Shown here: in pieces, positions 1-6,922 of the stretch
How the letters are laid out: each line of letters starts with the position of its first letter
Numbering within the stretch: position 1 is the stretch's first letter
Origin: Fen-1258 sp947085815
GTDB taxonomy: Bacteria > Bacteroidota > Ignavibacteria > Ignavibacteriales > Melioribacteraceae
Length of the DNA stretch: 62,964 bases
Assembly (NCBI GenBank): GCA_947085815.1
Contig: CAMTXU010000006.1
Location: 1-62,964 of the forward strand
Direction of reading: 5' to 3'
Translations under genes and position numbers: made by a program
Notes under the pieces: generated by a model
Told to the model about the DNA's origin: nothing
Seen by the model: only the letters and a program-made list of their open reading frames with translations
Database searches by the model: none

Positions 1-169
1 ATCCTCTTTTTGTTTTTAGGATGGCAAGTGAACTATTTTTTATTTCACTTGTAAATGTGTACGATGTTTGCTAACTAACTATCACTAACTGTGCACGATC
101 TTGTGCTAATTTTCTGTTACCGATGTTCTGCTTATTGTCATATAAGAATTAAGGCAGACTTAAGGAAAT

Positions 170-270
170 GACAAGAAAGGCAAACTCCGCTAAAAAGAAG
201 CGGGACAGATTTAGCTGAAGAGGAACCAACCTACTAGCATGCAGATTTGAGACCAATTGCAATGCTTAAT
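170..270 (+). pseudogene. Decayed second copy of the holin segment
   Basis: The sequence parallels 1570-1645 in the broken holin gene: an AAAGG-CAAA lead-in, the same TCCGC/GCGGG stem-loop at the same place, then a CTG-AGAGGAA segment and AGACCAATT-ATGCTTA. Frame is lost and no open reading frame remains. It looks like a paralogous, more diverged copy made after the stem-loop had inserted. Confidence 0.5.
185..209 (+). repeat. Short GC-rich stem-loop repeat, copy 1
   Basis: Stem CTCCGC / GCGGGA with an A-rich loop, followed by CAGA. It is 25 nt long, like the copy at 1584-1608. It belongs to the YCCCGC-loop-GCGGGR-CAGR family seen at least seven times in the window. Confidence 0.65.
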
Positions 271-303
271 TCCCTTTGCATAAAACAAAGGTAATTATGG
301 TTA

Positions 304-346
304 TTATTTGATATCAAATAACAGCCACATTTACGGTAATGTGGCT
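304..346. repeat. Two tandem palindromes
   Basis: An 18-bp perfect palindrome TTATTTGATATCAAATAA (304-321) is followed one base later by the hairpin AGCCACATT-6 nt-AATGTGGCT (323-346). There is no U-tract, so these are not typical rho-independent terminators. Possible operator or cruciform sites; function unknown. Confidence 0.6.
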
Positions 347-406
347 AATATTTGAATTTGTAAAGGGAGAATTGAATAGATAATTAATGTTCGTCAATAT
401 TAGGAA

Positions 407-425
407 TGTGAGTTGACAACTCACA
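407..425. promoter_or_regulatory. Orphan AbiE-type operator palindrome
   Basis: TGTGAGTTGACAACTCACA is a 19-bp perfect palindrome with a one-base centre. It shares its TGTGAG...CTCACA ends with the two palindromes upstream of abiEi at 3525-3543 and 3597-3615. The sequence after it (to about 490) also matches the sequence after the 3597 copy, so this appears to be the promoter remnant of a lost second abiE-like locus. Confidence 0.6.
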
Positions 426-749
426 TAGTAGATATGTAGCATTATTAAGAATTTCAATGATTATCATTTCAAATGGAATTCATAGTCAAAGAAAAGGCGT
501 TTCCTTCCCGCCTAGACTCGACGTTCGTCTCGCTTTGAAGGCGAAGTAGGTCTAGTCGAGGCTGATAACTAAGGGGGTCCCTTAGTAAAAGAAGATGAGC
601 AGAATGAATTGATTAATGTTCCCTTCTACCGGTGAACAATACAGGACAGGCTCGAAAGAATCCCACATTAAATCAGCGGGACGGGCATCACCGAAAGTTT
701 AAGACTGCAAAATAAATGATTACCTCTTCTTTTCTTTGAAGAAAAGAAG

Positions 750-776
750 CCCCGCATAAAAACGCTGCGGGGCAGG
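750..776 (+). repeat. Short GC-rich stem-loop repeat, copy 2
   Basis: Stem CCCCGC / GCGGGG with a 15-nt A-rich loop, followed by CAGG (27 nt). It has the same 3' tail (GCGGGGCAGG) as the copies at 1584-1608 and, on the other strand, 20386-20410. Confidence 0.65.
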
Positions 777-939
777 CGCCAGATCAAGACTGTAAAAATT
801 TGGCTAAAGATTTCATTCACTTCATTATGGAAATTAAACTTGCCCGGCAGAGCCGGACCTCGAACAGAAATTTCCATTTAACGCATTTCTCATTCATTCT
901 TTTAACGCCAAGTATTTGAGGTCGTTCAACAGGATAAAA

Positions 940-1017
940 ATGAGTGAGAAGATTTACAAATGGCGCCTCGACTTCCACTTCGACAAACTCAGTGCTTTGG
1001 CTCGGAGTGACAGATGA
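940..1017 (+). pseudogene. Truncated start of small membrane protein, copy a
   Basis: The reading frame begins MSEKIYKW, like the starts at 1014 and 1117. It then runs directly into a mobile repeat (966-1012) that supplies the rest of its 25 codons. Its TGA stop overlaps the next ATG (ATGA at 1014-1017). I read it as the 5' stub of a duplicated phage gene, not a functional protein. Confidence 0.45.
966..1012 (-). repeat. TGTCA...GAGC-type interspersed repeat
   Basis: Read on the minus strand it begins TGTCACTCCGAGCC and continues through an ACTGAG / TTGTCGAAGT segment. Repeats that start TGTCA(T/C)TCTGAGC are widespread in this kind of genome. A related inverted-repeat element lies in the sco gene at 37746-37833. 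Here it truncates copy a of a small gene. Confidence 0.5.
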
Positions 1018-1124
1018 ACGAAAAAATATATATCTGGATAATTGGTGGGCTGTTGAGTCTTATAACCTTCGCCGCCTCTTCGTTTCACTCAGTGCTTCGG
1101 CTCAGGAAACTATTTTATGAATGA
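1014..1124 (+). pseudogene. Truncated start of small membrane protein, copy b
   Basis: Begins MNEKIYIWIIGGLLSLIT, clearly homologous to the start of the next gene (MNETIIIWLIGALVSLVN). After about 18 codons it passes into a second GC-richer insert with a CACTCAGTGCTTCGGCTCA core and stops at codon 37. Its stop overlaps the ATG of the 1117 gene. It looks like a duplicated gene truncated by repeat insertion. A 36-residue single-span membrane peptide could in principle still be made. Confidence 0.45.
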
Positions 1125-1377
1125 AACCATAATTATATGGCTAATTGGCGCTTTAGTAAGTCTCGTCAATTTTTTGTTTTGGTCCAGGATTAAAAGAATT
1201 GAGAAAGATGTTGATGAAGCTAAAAAGAAATCATCTTCAATTGAGAAAAATTATTTGTCCCGGTTTGAAGTTCTGCATAATAAGTTGAGTGAGGTTGAGA
1301 AAAATATTATTCGGGAGATTTACAATGTAAAGCTTTCAGCTATTAGCCATCAGACTTTAGAAAAAGAAGGAGGTTGA
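1117..1377 (+). CDS. Small membrane-anchored coiled-coil phage-type protein
   Basis: 86 residues. One N-terminal membrane span (about residues 5-24) is followed by a charged, heptad-like helical region (about 27-75) rich in Lys and Glu. The gene ends one base before the ATG of the holin remnant, with GGAGG just before that start, so the two were probably co-expressed. Small single-span coiled-coil proteins beside 3TM holins are common in phage and gene-transfer-agent lysis cassettes, which makes a lysis-accessory role plausible. No specific family is recognised. It is the only intact member of three tandem starts (940, 1014, 1117). Confidence 0.55.
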   Translation: MNETIIIWLIGALVSLVNFLFWSRIKRIEKDVDEAKKKSSSIEKNYLSRFEVLHNKLSEVEKNIIREIYNVKLSAISHQTLEKEGG

Positions 1378-1583
1378 AATGGGAGTGTTAGATTTTTTAA
1401 GTGGAATTGTAAAGCCAATTACTGATTTGATTGATAATCTATCAACATCTGATGAAGAGCGCGGGAAACTTCAGAATGAGTTGACGAAAATTGAGAATGA
1501 ATTTTTAGGTAAAGCTTTAGAATATGAATCAAAGTTATTGGATTCTCAATCCCGGGTTGTTGAAGCCGAAGCGAAAGGACAAA

Positions 1584-1608
1584 CCCCGCTAAAAAGAAGC
1601 GGGGCAGG
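1584..1608 (+). repeat. Stem-loop insertion 1 in holin gene
   Basis: 25 nt: stem CCCCGC / GCGGGG, loop TAAAAAGAA, tail CAGG. Removing it joins GGACAAA to TCTGGCTGCAGAGG and restores the holin frame as Gly-Gln-Ile-Trp-Leu-Gln-Arg. Exact ends are ambiguous by one or two bases. Confidence 0.7.
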
Positions 1609-1674
1609 TCTGGCTGCAGAGGAATTGGAGACCAATTACTATGCTTACTTTTTTGATTCTTGTTGTTTGTGATA

Positions 1675-1699
1675 CCCCCGCAAAGATGCGGGATGTTCC
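1675..1699 (+). repeat. Stem-loop insertion 2 in holin gene
   Basis: About 25 nt with stem CCCGC / GCGGG around a short AAAGAT loop and the tail ATGTTCC. Removing it joins Val-Cys-Asp to Phe-Gly-Trp-Leu-Ala in frame. The tail differs from copies 1 and 2 of the family, so family membership rests on the stem and length. Confidence 0.6.
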
Positions 1700-1735
1700 A
1701 TTTTGGATGGCTTGCTTTTCGACTTAGTAATGAAG

Positions 1736-1759
1736 TCCCGTAAAAAGCACGGGATAGAC
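1736..1759 (+). repeat. Stem-loop insertion 3 in holin gene
   Basis: About 24 nt: stem TCCCGT / ACGGGA, loop AAAAAGC, tail TAGAC. Removing it joins Ser-Asn-Glu to Trp-Thr-Leu-Leu-Gln in frame. The loop and tail resemble insertion 1 (AAAAAG; CAGG/TAGA). Confidence 0.6.
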
Positions 1760-1856
1760 TATGGACTTTATTACAAATTGGTTTAGGTGGATATGTAGTT
1801 GGTAGAACTGGCGAAAAGATTGTTGAAAAAATTAGAAAATGAATCACCTACAAAAT

Positions 1857-2693
1857 CTATATCTTTTTAGGTTTAGAATCGTTTAGAAATTTTTCAAATC
1901 TGCGCCAATGCTTCCCTAGCCCCCGCAATACTTCATCGAAATCCGGAATATCTTTTATTTGATTGGTCAACTGAGATTCCCATTGCTGTTTAAATGTTTG
2001 TTCTTTTGCTGAAATAATTTTTACCAACTTTGTATAATCCAATTTTTTGTATTCCGCTTTTCGCTGAAGATCAAAGATGTAGTCTTCGATATTGTTTCCG
2101 TTTTCTTCAAACATGTACCATAAATCGTATAGATCCCTTGGCGCTGTTCTTTGCATTAAAGATCTCATTTTCTCAGAAATGATTTCTGATAATGAATAAG
2201 CTGAAATTTTATATCTATCCGTTAAATCTGAATATTCATTACTAACGTCTTTTTATTCAGGCTTATCGCATATTATTTCATCGTTACTAATATCAACTTT
2301 GATACTTTTATTTTCTCCTTTACCACCTAGCGGACCGGTATAAGCTAAATAAAAATTGTAATTGCCAGTTTGATGCTGCGTTTCATCTTGAATGTTGAGA
2401 GTGATTCTCGATTCAGCATAGACCCATTTAATCAAATCAGTAAATTGTTTTTTAATTTCATCAGTATTAAGAACATCTCCACCAAATGTAAAATCCAAAT
2501 CTTCGGAAAGCCGATATTCCGGAAAATATATCTTTCTTAGAGCTGTGCCACCTTTGAAGATCAATTTCTCTTTCAGAATATCTGTTTTAGATATCCCTTT
2601 TAATACCCAACCAATTACATAATCCTTTTCAATCTGTGTATCTCTAAGACCAAGTTTAGCGGCAATTGTTTGTATTTCACCAGGACGTATCAT
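1857..2693 (-). pseudogene. AbiEii/AbiGii-type nucleotidyltransferase toxin, nonsense-interrupted
   Basis: Codons upstream of the stop (2693-2256, 146 residues) carry the AbiEii nucleotidyltransferase core: FKGGTALRKIYF, then RLSEDLDFTF, and IKVDIS, where the DLD and VDIS acidic residues are the expected catalytic positions. A single in-frame TAA (2253-2255) follows. Translation then continues in the same frame through IISEKMRSLMQRTAPRDLYD, the conserved C-terminal part of this family, to the natural stop at 1857. The total would be about 278 codons. The gene starts 4 nt after the antitoxin stop. In AbiE systems the toxin transfers nucleotides to a cellular target and acts in abortive phage defence. 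Here the toxin should be inactive unless the stop is read through. Confidence 0.85.
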
Positions 2694-2697
2694 AGGT

Positions 2698-3516
2698 TTA
2701 AGTTAATAAAGAATTAATGGCAGAATCAATTCCAACATTGTCAATTATCTTCCATTCAGAATTGTATTTACCGGATTTGGGAAGAGAGGGATCGAGAAGC
2801 GTATATGAACTGCTGATGTTAGGTTTAATTTTATTTTTTACTGAATAAAATAAATCAAGATATTGCAATATAAAACCCAATCTTTTTAGAACAACTTGCG
2901 TATCAAATTTGTCAAGATACAAATGCATTTTCTCGAGATTGATTTGTTCACGGCTTTTATGAATTGCCTTGATGATTTCAGGAATTCCCCCGGAATAATT
3001 TGGCTTATACAGGCAATCTATAATTGTCTTTTCAATCTCACTGCAGTAAATTTTATTGAAATCATCGATCCATTTTTTTTCAAAACCAAAGAATCGTTGT
3101 TCATTATAGGTTATGAATTCAAATTTAACTTTCTTGATCAACTGTTTTTTGGGTGTAAATTGTTTTTTTGTGACAATCTGTTCTGACAGCGAAGGTTGCG
3201 TTACAAGACCATGAATATCTAATGCACTATAAAAACCAATGTAATATACCTCCGGTTGTACTAATTTTTCAGCAACCAGATGCCAGTTTGGAAAATATTT
3301 ATCACTTTCCTTTTCGTAAGGAATGAGATTATATAGTCCATCTTTGATTCTTAGAATTAGACCTCTTTTTGTCATGTCACTAAGCAATTTTCGAATTGCC
3401 GATTCTTCACTATTAATCAATATCTCCCGTGCATCTTTAAGAGTAAAGAAATCTTGATTCTGCAGGTGCAGTTCTTTTAACAATTCTGCCGAACGATATG
3501 ATATATGTTTTTTCAT
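2698..3516 (-). CDS. AbiEi-type antitoxin and autoregulator
   Basis: 272 residues. The N-terminal 60 or so form a winged-helix domain (ISYRSAELLKELHL..., FTLKDAREIL, LLSDMTKRGLILRIKDGLYN). The rest has the AbiEi pattern, with VAEKLVQPEVYYIGFYSALD and ENKIKP-like segments near the C-terminus. In characterised AbiE pairs this protein neutralises the nucleotidyltransferase toxin without binding it tightly, and represses its own promoter at paired inverted repeats. Matching palindromes lie 9-27 and 81-99 bases upstream of this start. The toxin gene just downstream is broken, so this is an intact antitoxin whose partner is damaged. Confidence 0.85.
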   Translation of the reverse strand: MKKHISYRSAELLKELHLQNQDFFTLKDAREILINSEESAIRKLLSDMTKRGLILRIKDGLYNLIPYEKESDKYFPNWHLVAEKLVQPEVYYIGFYSALDIHGLVTQPSLSEQIVTKKQFTPKKQLIKKVKFEFITYNEQRFFGFEKKWIDDFNKIYCSEIEKTIIDCLYKPNYSGGIPEIIKAIHKSREQINLEKMHLYLDKFDTQVVLKRLGFILQYLDLFYSVKNKIKPNISSSYTLLDPSLPKSGKYNSEWKIIDNVGIDSAINSLLT

Positions 3517-3524
3517 ATTAAGAA

Positions 3525-3543
3525 TGTGAGCTAAAAGCTCACA
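3525..3543. promoter_or_regulatory. Proximal abiE operator
   Basis: TGTGAGCTAAAAGCTCACA: 8-bp arms around AAA, starting 9 bases upstream of the abiEi ATG and overlapping the expected ribosome-binding region. Together with the copy at 3597-3615 it fits the paired inverted repeats bound by AbiEi-type repressors. Confidence 0.7.
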
Positions 3544-3551
3544 ATATCAAT

Positions 3552-3589
3552 ACTATACCTTATTTATGATTTTATGGTGATTTATTATA
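3552..3589 (-). promoter_or_regulatory. Candidate abiE promoter -10 boxes
   Basis: On the minus strand TATAAT (3584-3589) and TATAGT (3552-3557) lie between the two operator palindromes. Either could be the -10 box. No good -35 hexamer is seen at the right spacing, so the assignment is tentative. Confidence 0.35.
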
Positions 3590-3596
3590 CCCATTA

Positions 3597-3615
3597 TGTG
3601 AGCTAATAACTCACA
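3597..3615. promoter_or_regulatory. Distal abiE operator
   Basis: TGTGAGCTAATAACTCACA, an imperfect copy of the 3525 palindrome, with its centre 72 bp away (close to seven helical turns). A repressor bound at both sites would flank the candidate -10 boxes. Confidence 0.65.
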
Positions 3616-3739
3616 AGGCGAATATAGAACATTATTTTGAAATTACAAAAAATTCTTATTTCAAACAGAATCTTGGTCTAAGTAAAGGCGTTTGTTGGAC
3701 TAACGTGATTTCTTAGTAAAGGGAAAAGCGTTTACTTTA

Positions 3740-3758
3740 ACTAAGGATATTCCTTAGT
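3740..3758. repeat. ACTAAGG/CCTTAGT palindrome
   Basis: ACTAAGG-ATATT-CCTTAGT followed by AAAA. The same palindrome with a different centre occurs at 568-586, also followed by AAAA and preceded by a GGCGTTT-containing flank, supporting duplication of this segment. Confidence 0.6.
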
Positions 3759-4002
3759 AAAAAGAGACTCCACTTTCTTTTCTTGGCGCAAGAAAAGAAA
3801 CAAAAGAACATGCACTCAAAAAGAATTGCTAAATTTTCACTTCATTCCGGGAAGAAAAATAACTCCGCTCCCAATATTGATCATAGAAAATATTGTTTCG
3901 GTTTCGTCAAACAGATTTTTCTTCTTTTCCTTCATCCCGTTCAGATTTTATACGCAATTCTTTTAAGGTGCAAAAACGAAATACAATGAATGAAAAAAAT
4001 AG

Positions 4003-4195
4003 GTTGGACGTTTGGACACTTTAATTTCTATATCGGGCAAGAATTCCTATTTCAAAACGTCCAAGTGTCCAAAGTTGTAAATTTAGCTTGTTTTGAATGA
4101 TTTCTTGGACAGATTTAAGGACGATTCGGACAAATATCATTAAGAAATTAGATTTTTGGACGTTTTGCTGATCAGAAAGTGTCCAAATGGACAGT
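4003..4195. repeat. Cluster of GGAC boxes in both orientations
   Basis: TTTGGACACTTT occurs at 4010-4021 and, inverted, at about 4177-4188. TTGGACGTTT occurs near 4004 and 4156, and inverted near 4055-4064. Further TTGGACAG, AGGACGA and CGGACAA boxes lie between. Roughly nine GGAC/GTCC cores fall in under 200 bp with no gene. The layout resembles iterons or a multi-site operator more than a CRISPR array, because units are not evenly spaced. Confidence 0.55.
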
Positions 4196-4238
4196 TTGAA
4201 ATTTTAGAAAGAGACAGATTTGAATAAAACTCTTGGAG

Positions 4239-4433
4239 ATGAAAATGAAATTAACTCCATTGAAAGCGATCAAAAAACATTGTCTAGAATGTTCCGGATA
4301 TGAATAGAAGCAAGTACGGGAGTGTAGGATTAAGGATTGTGTTCTATTTCCTTATCGACTCGGTTCTAATCCAAACCGCCAAGGATGCACGATAAAAAAA
4401 GCTGTCAGCATTCAGCCATCAGCTTTTAGCTGA
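4239..4433 (+). pseudogene. Phage-type small Cys-rich (zinc-ribbon-like) protein, amber-interrupted
   Basis: From ATG 4239 the frame reads LTPLKAIKKHCLECSG, hits TAG at 4305-4307, then continues KQVRECRIKDCVLFPYRLG and SNPNR. This is the familiar short phage-associated protein with CxxC...CxxxxC cysteines and a FPYRxGxNP tail. The frame then runs into an AGC-rich repeat and stops at 4431, so the original C-terminus may also be lost. SD-like GGAGA at 4235-4239. Confidence 0.65.
4398..4433. repeat. AGCTGTCAGC...AGCTTTTAGCTGA repeat
   Basis: Several AGC/GCT units (AGCTGTCAGC, TCAGCCATCAGC, TTTTAGCTGA) form an imperfect inverted repeat. A related segment (TAGCCATTAGCGGTTGGC) lies between ftcD and fchA at 57423-57452. 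Confidence 0.45.
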
Positions 4434-4861
4434 AGAACAATTAGTCGAAAACTCATCTTCAAGAAGACAATTTTGGGGAAGAATAAAAAAGATGATATTT
4501 ATGTATAGGTGCAAGTTGTTTATGCTGGAATCGAATGTTGAGAGACTAGAATATTTAAAGAAAAGGAGAATTGAGCATTCACATTGAGCTATATTACTAG
4601 TTTTAGAAGGACTAAAAGTGGTTACATTATGTGCATTAATTTTCATTTGTATTCAGAATAGTAATGAATTTAATTTGAGTTGTGATCACAAGACAAGAAC
4701 AAGAGTTAAATATATAGATTGAAGAGCTTGTTTAGAATTGCTTAATGAAATTAAGAAAAGCTTATGTGTTAAATTTGATCATTTATTTCATTCATGGATA
4801 AAGTCATTCCTTCTTTTTACTACCACATTACTTATTTTTATTAATAACAATTAAGTAATAA

Positions 4862-6922
4862 ATGAAAAGAAATACCCTTATAGTACAGATTACAGTCCTC
4901 ATACTAATAGTTTCAGTAACTTTGATATTTTTGCTTTCAATGTTCAATGATTCCAAAGAAAGGATAATAAAACAATATCAAAATCAGCAGAGAGTTTTAG
5001 TACGGCAATCTGTATTGAGTATAAAATCTTACCTTGATGAACGAATACGAGCGCTAGATGTTTTATCAGATTTTCCGGCATCGAAAAAACTGGAAGCAAA
5101 AATATATCTCACAGAATATGAGCGTACATTTCTTAAGGTGGGCGGGTTCGAGAATATTCTGTTTGTAGATGTTGATGGAAACATTAATGAAGGGTATCCT
5201 AAAAATACTTTTAAGACTAAAAATATTTTCTCCGATACTGCAATTTACGGCAATCTTAAACATGACTTTGAAATTGCAAAATTGAAACGTGAAGCTTTAG
5301 TTTCGGAAGCACATTCAACGGCAGATAATCCTAAGGCAGTTTATGTTATTTCACCAATTCACAATGGGAAAAAATTAAAAGGTTACATTGTTGGAAAGAT
5401 TCCCATTGCTGCATTTTTACCAAAACAAGTAGAACCAATTCTTACGGGATTTGACGGCTATTTGTGGGTTCTCCAAAACAATGGAGATGTTGTTTACCAT
5501 AGTGTTCATAACGATGAAAAGGAAATAAACATTCTAAAACCCGTAAAAAAATGTTTTACTTGTCACAATAATTATCAGAGTGAAAAAAGGATTCTCACTT
5601 CGGAGGAAGGAAGTCTGATAGGAACCGGAAGAAAAGACGATCAAGTGACTGCATTTGCTACCTTAAAACTACAACACTTCGGTTGGCATATAGCGGTAAG
5701 TACATCAGGTTCAAATTTAGAGGGATTAATCACTTCTACCGGAAGGAAGTTTCTTTTCTACGGTGTATTTATTTTTATTGTGTCGGTAGGTTTTATAACT
5801 TCATTTATAATCCAGTCAAAGAAGCGTGAAAAAGTTGAATATGAATTAGCCTCTCAGAAACAAAAGGCTGAGCTAGAACAGCGGTATTTTTCACTTGTTG
5901 AGAATATTCCGGACGGAATTTTCGTGATGAAAGATTTCAAATTTGCATTTGTAAATAATTCAATGGTAAACATATTTGGATATTCCAAAGAAGAGTTTAT
6001 GAACAATTTGATTGATTGGAATTCAATCATAGTAAAAGGAGAAACAGAAAATATTTTAAATGCATTAGAGCGGGCGTCAAAACCAGATCAAACCACTCAA
6101 ATAATAGAAGCCAAAGGGCTGTCAAAAAACAATTTCATTATTGAGATTATTATATCTTGCCACCCGGCTTATATTGAAGAAGAACTCGTTATTCAAGGCT
6201 TAGTCCGAGATATTACACGGATCAAGCAATATGAAAAGGAAAAGAAGCAAAAAGAAAATTTGGTTCTTATAGGAGAAATGGGGGCAAGATTAGCTCACGA
6301 AATAAAAAATCCTTTGGCTAGCATTCAAACTGGTGTTCAACTGCTAAAAAATAAGTTTAGGGAAAATCCTAATGAAGAAGAGTTTTGCAACCGTATTATT
6401 AGCGAAATAAAAAGAATGGACAATACTATTAAGTCTATTCTTTATTTCTCGCGTGAATATGAGCTGAATCTTAAACAAACTGATTTACGAAATACTATTA
6501 AGGAAGTTCTTTTTCTAAATGATTCTATTCTTAAAGAGAAAAATATTATTGTGAACACTACTTTTTCACAAGGATTTCCAATTCTAAGAATTGATGAAGA
6601 AAAATGGAAGCAAATACTTTGGAATATGATTAATAATTCAATCCAATCAATAGAAAAAGATGGAGTGATAAATATTAATTTTACGAATAATGAAACGAGG
6701 GCAATAATTGTATTTGAAGATTCAGGCAAAGGAATCGGCACTGGAGATTATGATAAAGTATTTAAGCCATTCTTCAGTACAAAAGCACAAGGCACCGGCT
6801 TGGGATTATCTATTACAAAAAGTTTTATAGAACTTCATAAAGGAACAATAGCCGCATCAAGTTCAACACTTAAAGGTGCTAAGTTTACAATTGAATTACC
6901 AATGAGCAATAGCAATGAATAG
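4862..6922 (+). CDS. Membrane histidine kinase with periplasmic c-haem motif
   Basis: 686 residues. TM1 (about 7-27), a periplasmic sensing domain (about 30-295) and TM2 (about 299-318) precede a PAS domain (about 343-455), a HisKA domain with LAHEIKNPLASI (phospho-His 479), and an ATPase domain with WNMINNS, DSGKGIG and GTGLGLS boxes. The periplasmic part contains KKCFTCHNN, a CxxCH haem c site at 231-235, so it probably senses redox state or a haem ligand. The stop overlaps the next ATG by 8 nt, pairing it with the sigma-54 regulator. ATG has an AT-rich leader without clear SD. Kinase identity is firm; haem attachment is inferred from the motif. Confidence 0.9.
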   Translation: MKRNTLIVQITVLILIVSVTLIFLLSMFNDSKERIIKQYQNQQRVLVRQSVLSIKSYLDERIRALDVLSDFPASKKLEAKIYLTEYERTFLKVGGFENILFVDVDGNINEGYPKNTFKTKNIFSDTAIYGNLKHDFEIAKLKREALVSEAHSTADNPKAVYVISPIHNGKKLKGYIVGKIPIAAFLPKQVEPILTGFDGYLWVLQNNGDVVYHSVHNDEKEINILKPVKKCFTCHNNYQSEKRILTSEEGSLIGTGRKDDQVTAFATLKLQHFGWHIAVSTSGSNLEGLITSTGRKFLFYGVFIFIVSVGFITSFIIQSKKREKVEYELASQKQKAELEQRYFSLVENIPDGIFVMKDFKFAFVNNSMVNIFGYSKEEFMNNLIDWNSIIVKGETENILNALERASKPDQTTQIIEAKGLSKNNFIIEIIISCHPAYIEEELVIQGLVRDITRIKQYEKEKKQKENLVLIGEMGARLAHEIKNPLASIQTGVQLLKNKFRENPNEEEFCNRIISEIKRMDNTIKSILYFSREYELNLKQTDLRNTIKEVLFLNDSILKEKNIIVNTTFSQGFPILRIDEEKWKQILWNMINNSIQSIEKDGVININFTNNETRAIIVFEDSGKGIGTGDYDKVFKPFFSTKAQGTGLGLSITKSFIELHKGTIAASSSTLKGAKFTIELPMSNSNE

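Larger units (their letters stand above)
1..939. other. Decayed accessory DNA without an intact gene
   Basis: No convincing full-length coding region is visible. The stretch holds a decayed copy of the holin segment (about 170-270), two tandem palindromes (304-346), an orphan AbiE-like operator (407-425), an ACTAAGG/CCTTAGT palindrome (568-586) and a GC-rich stem-loop (750-776). Short reading frames here run through repeats and have no recognisable family, so I treat the region as remnant mobile-element DNA. Confidence 0.6.
1379..1842 (+). pseudogene. 3TM-type holin gene broken by three stem-loop insertions
   Basis: Removing three short palindromic segments (about 1584-1608, 1675-1699 and 1736-1759) leaves one continuous frame of about 129 codons. 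The halves read MGVLDFLSGIVKPITDLIDN...EAKGQ, WLQRNWRPITMLTFLILVV, FGWLAFRLSNE and WTLLQIGLGGYVVGRTGEK, ending at TGA 1840-1842. This matches the GTA/3TM holin type: an amphipathic N-terminal helix, an RNWRPI-type motif, then hydrophobic spans. As it stands the frame closes at 1672, giving a 97-residue product without the transmembrane part. No other lesion is visible in the holin codons. SD GGAGG at 1370-1374. Confidence 0.7.
3616..4861. other. Repeat-rich remnant region upstream of the sensor kinase
   Basis: Holds the flank shared with 426-490 (to about 3700), an ACTAAGG/CCTTAGT palindrome (3740-3758), a TTTCTT/AAGAAA inverted repeat near 3776-3800, a cluster of GGAC/GTCC boxes (4003-4195), a broken Cys-rich phage gene (4239-4433) and an AGC-rich repeat (4398-4433). 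From 4440 to 4861 I see AT-rich sequence with no recognisable gene. It presumably contains the promoter of the kinase gene, which has no obvious SD. Confidence 0.5.

Noticed and set aside
304..346. Rho-independent terminator
   Set aside because: The hairpins have no U-tract and no gene ends just upstream.
668..877. Minus-strand 69-codon frame
   Set aside because: It is built from the stem-loop repeat at 750-776 and neighbouring palindromes; composition is not protein-like.
3783..3989. Plus-strand 68-codon frame in the repeat-rich region
   Set aside because: It begins inside a TTTCTT/AAGAAA inverted repeat, has no ribosome site and no recognisable motif.
4003..4195. CRISPR array
   Set aside because: The GGAC boxes are short, unevenly spaced and in both orientations; there are no constant-length spacers and no cas genes.
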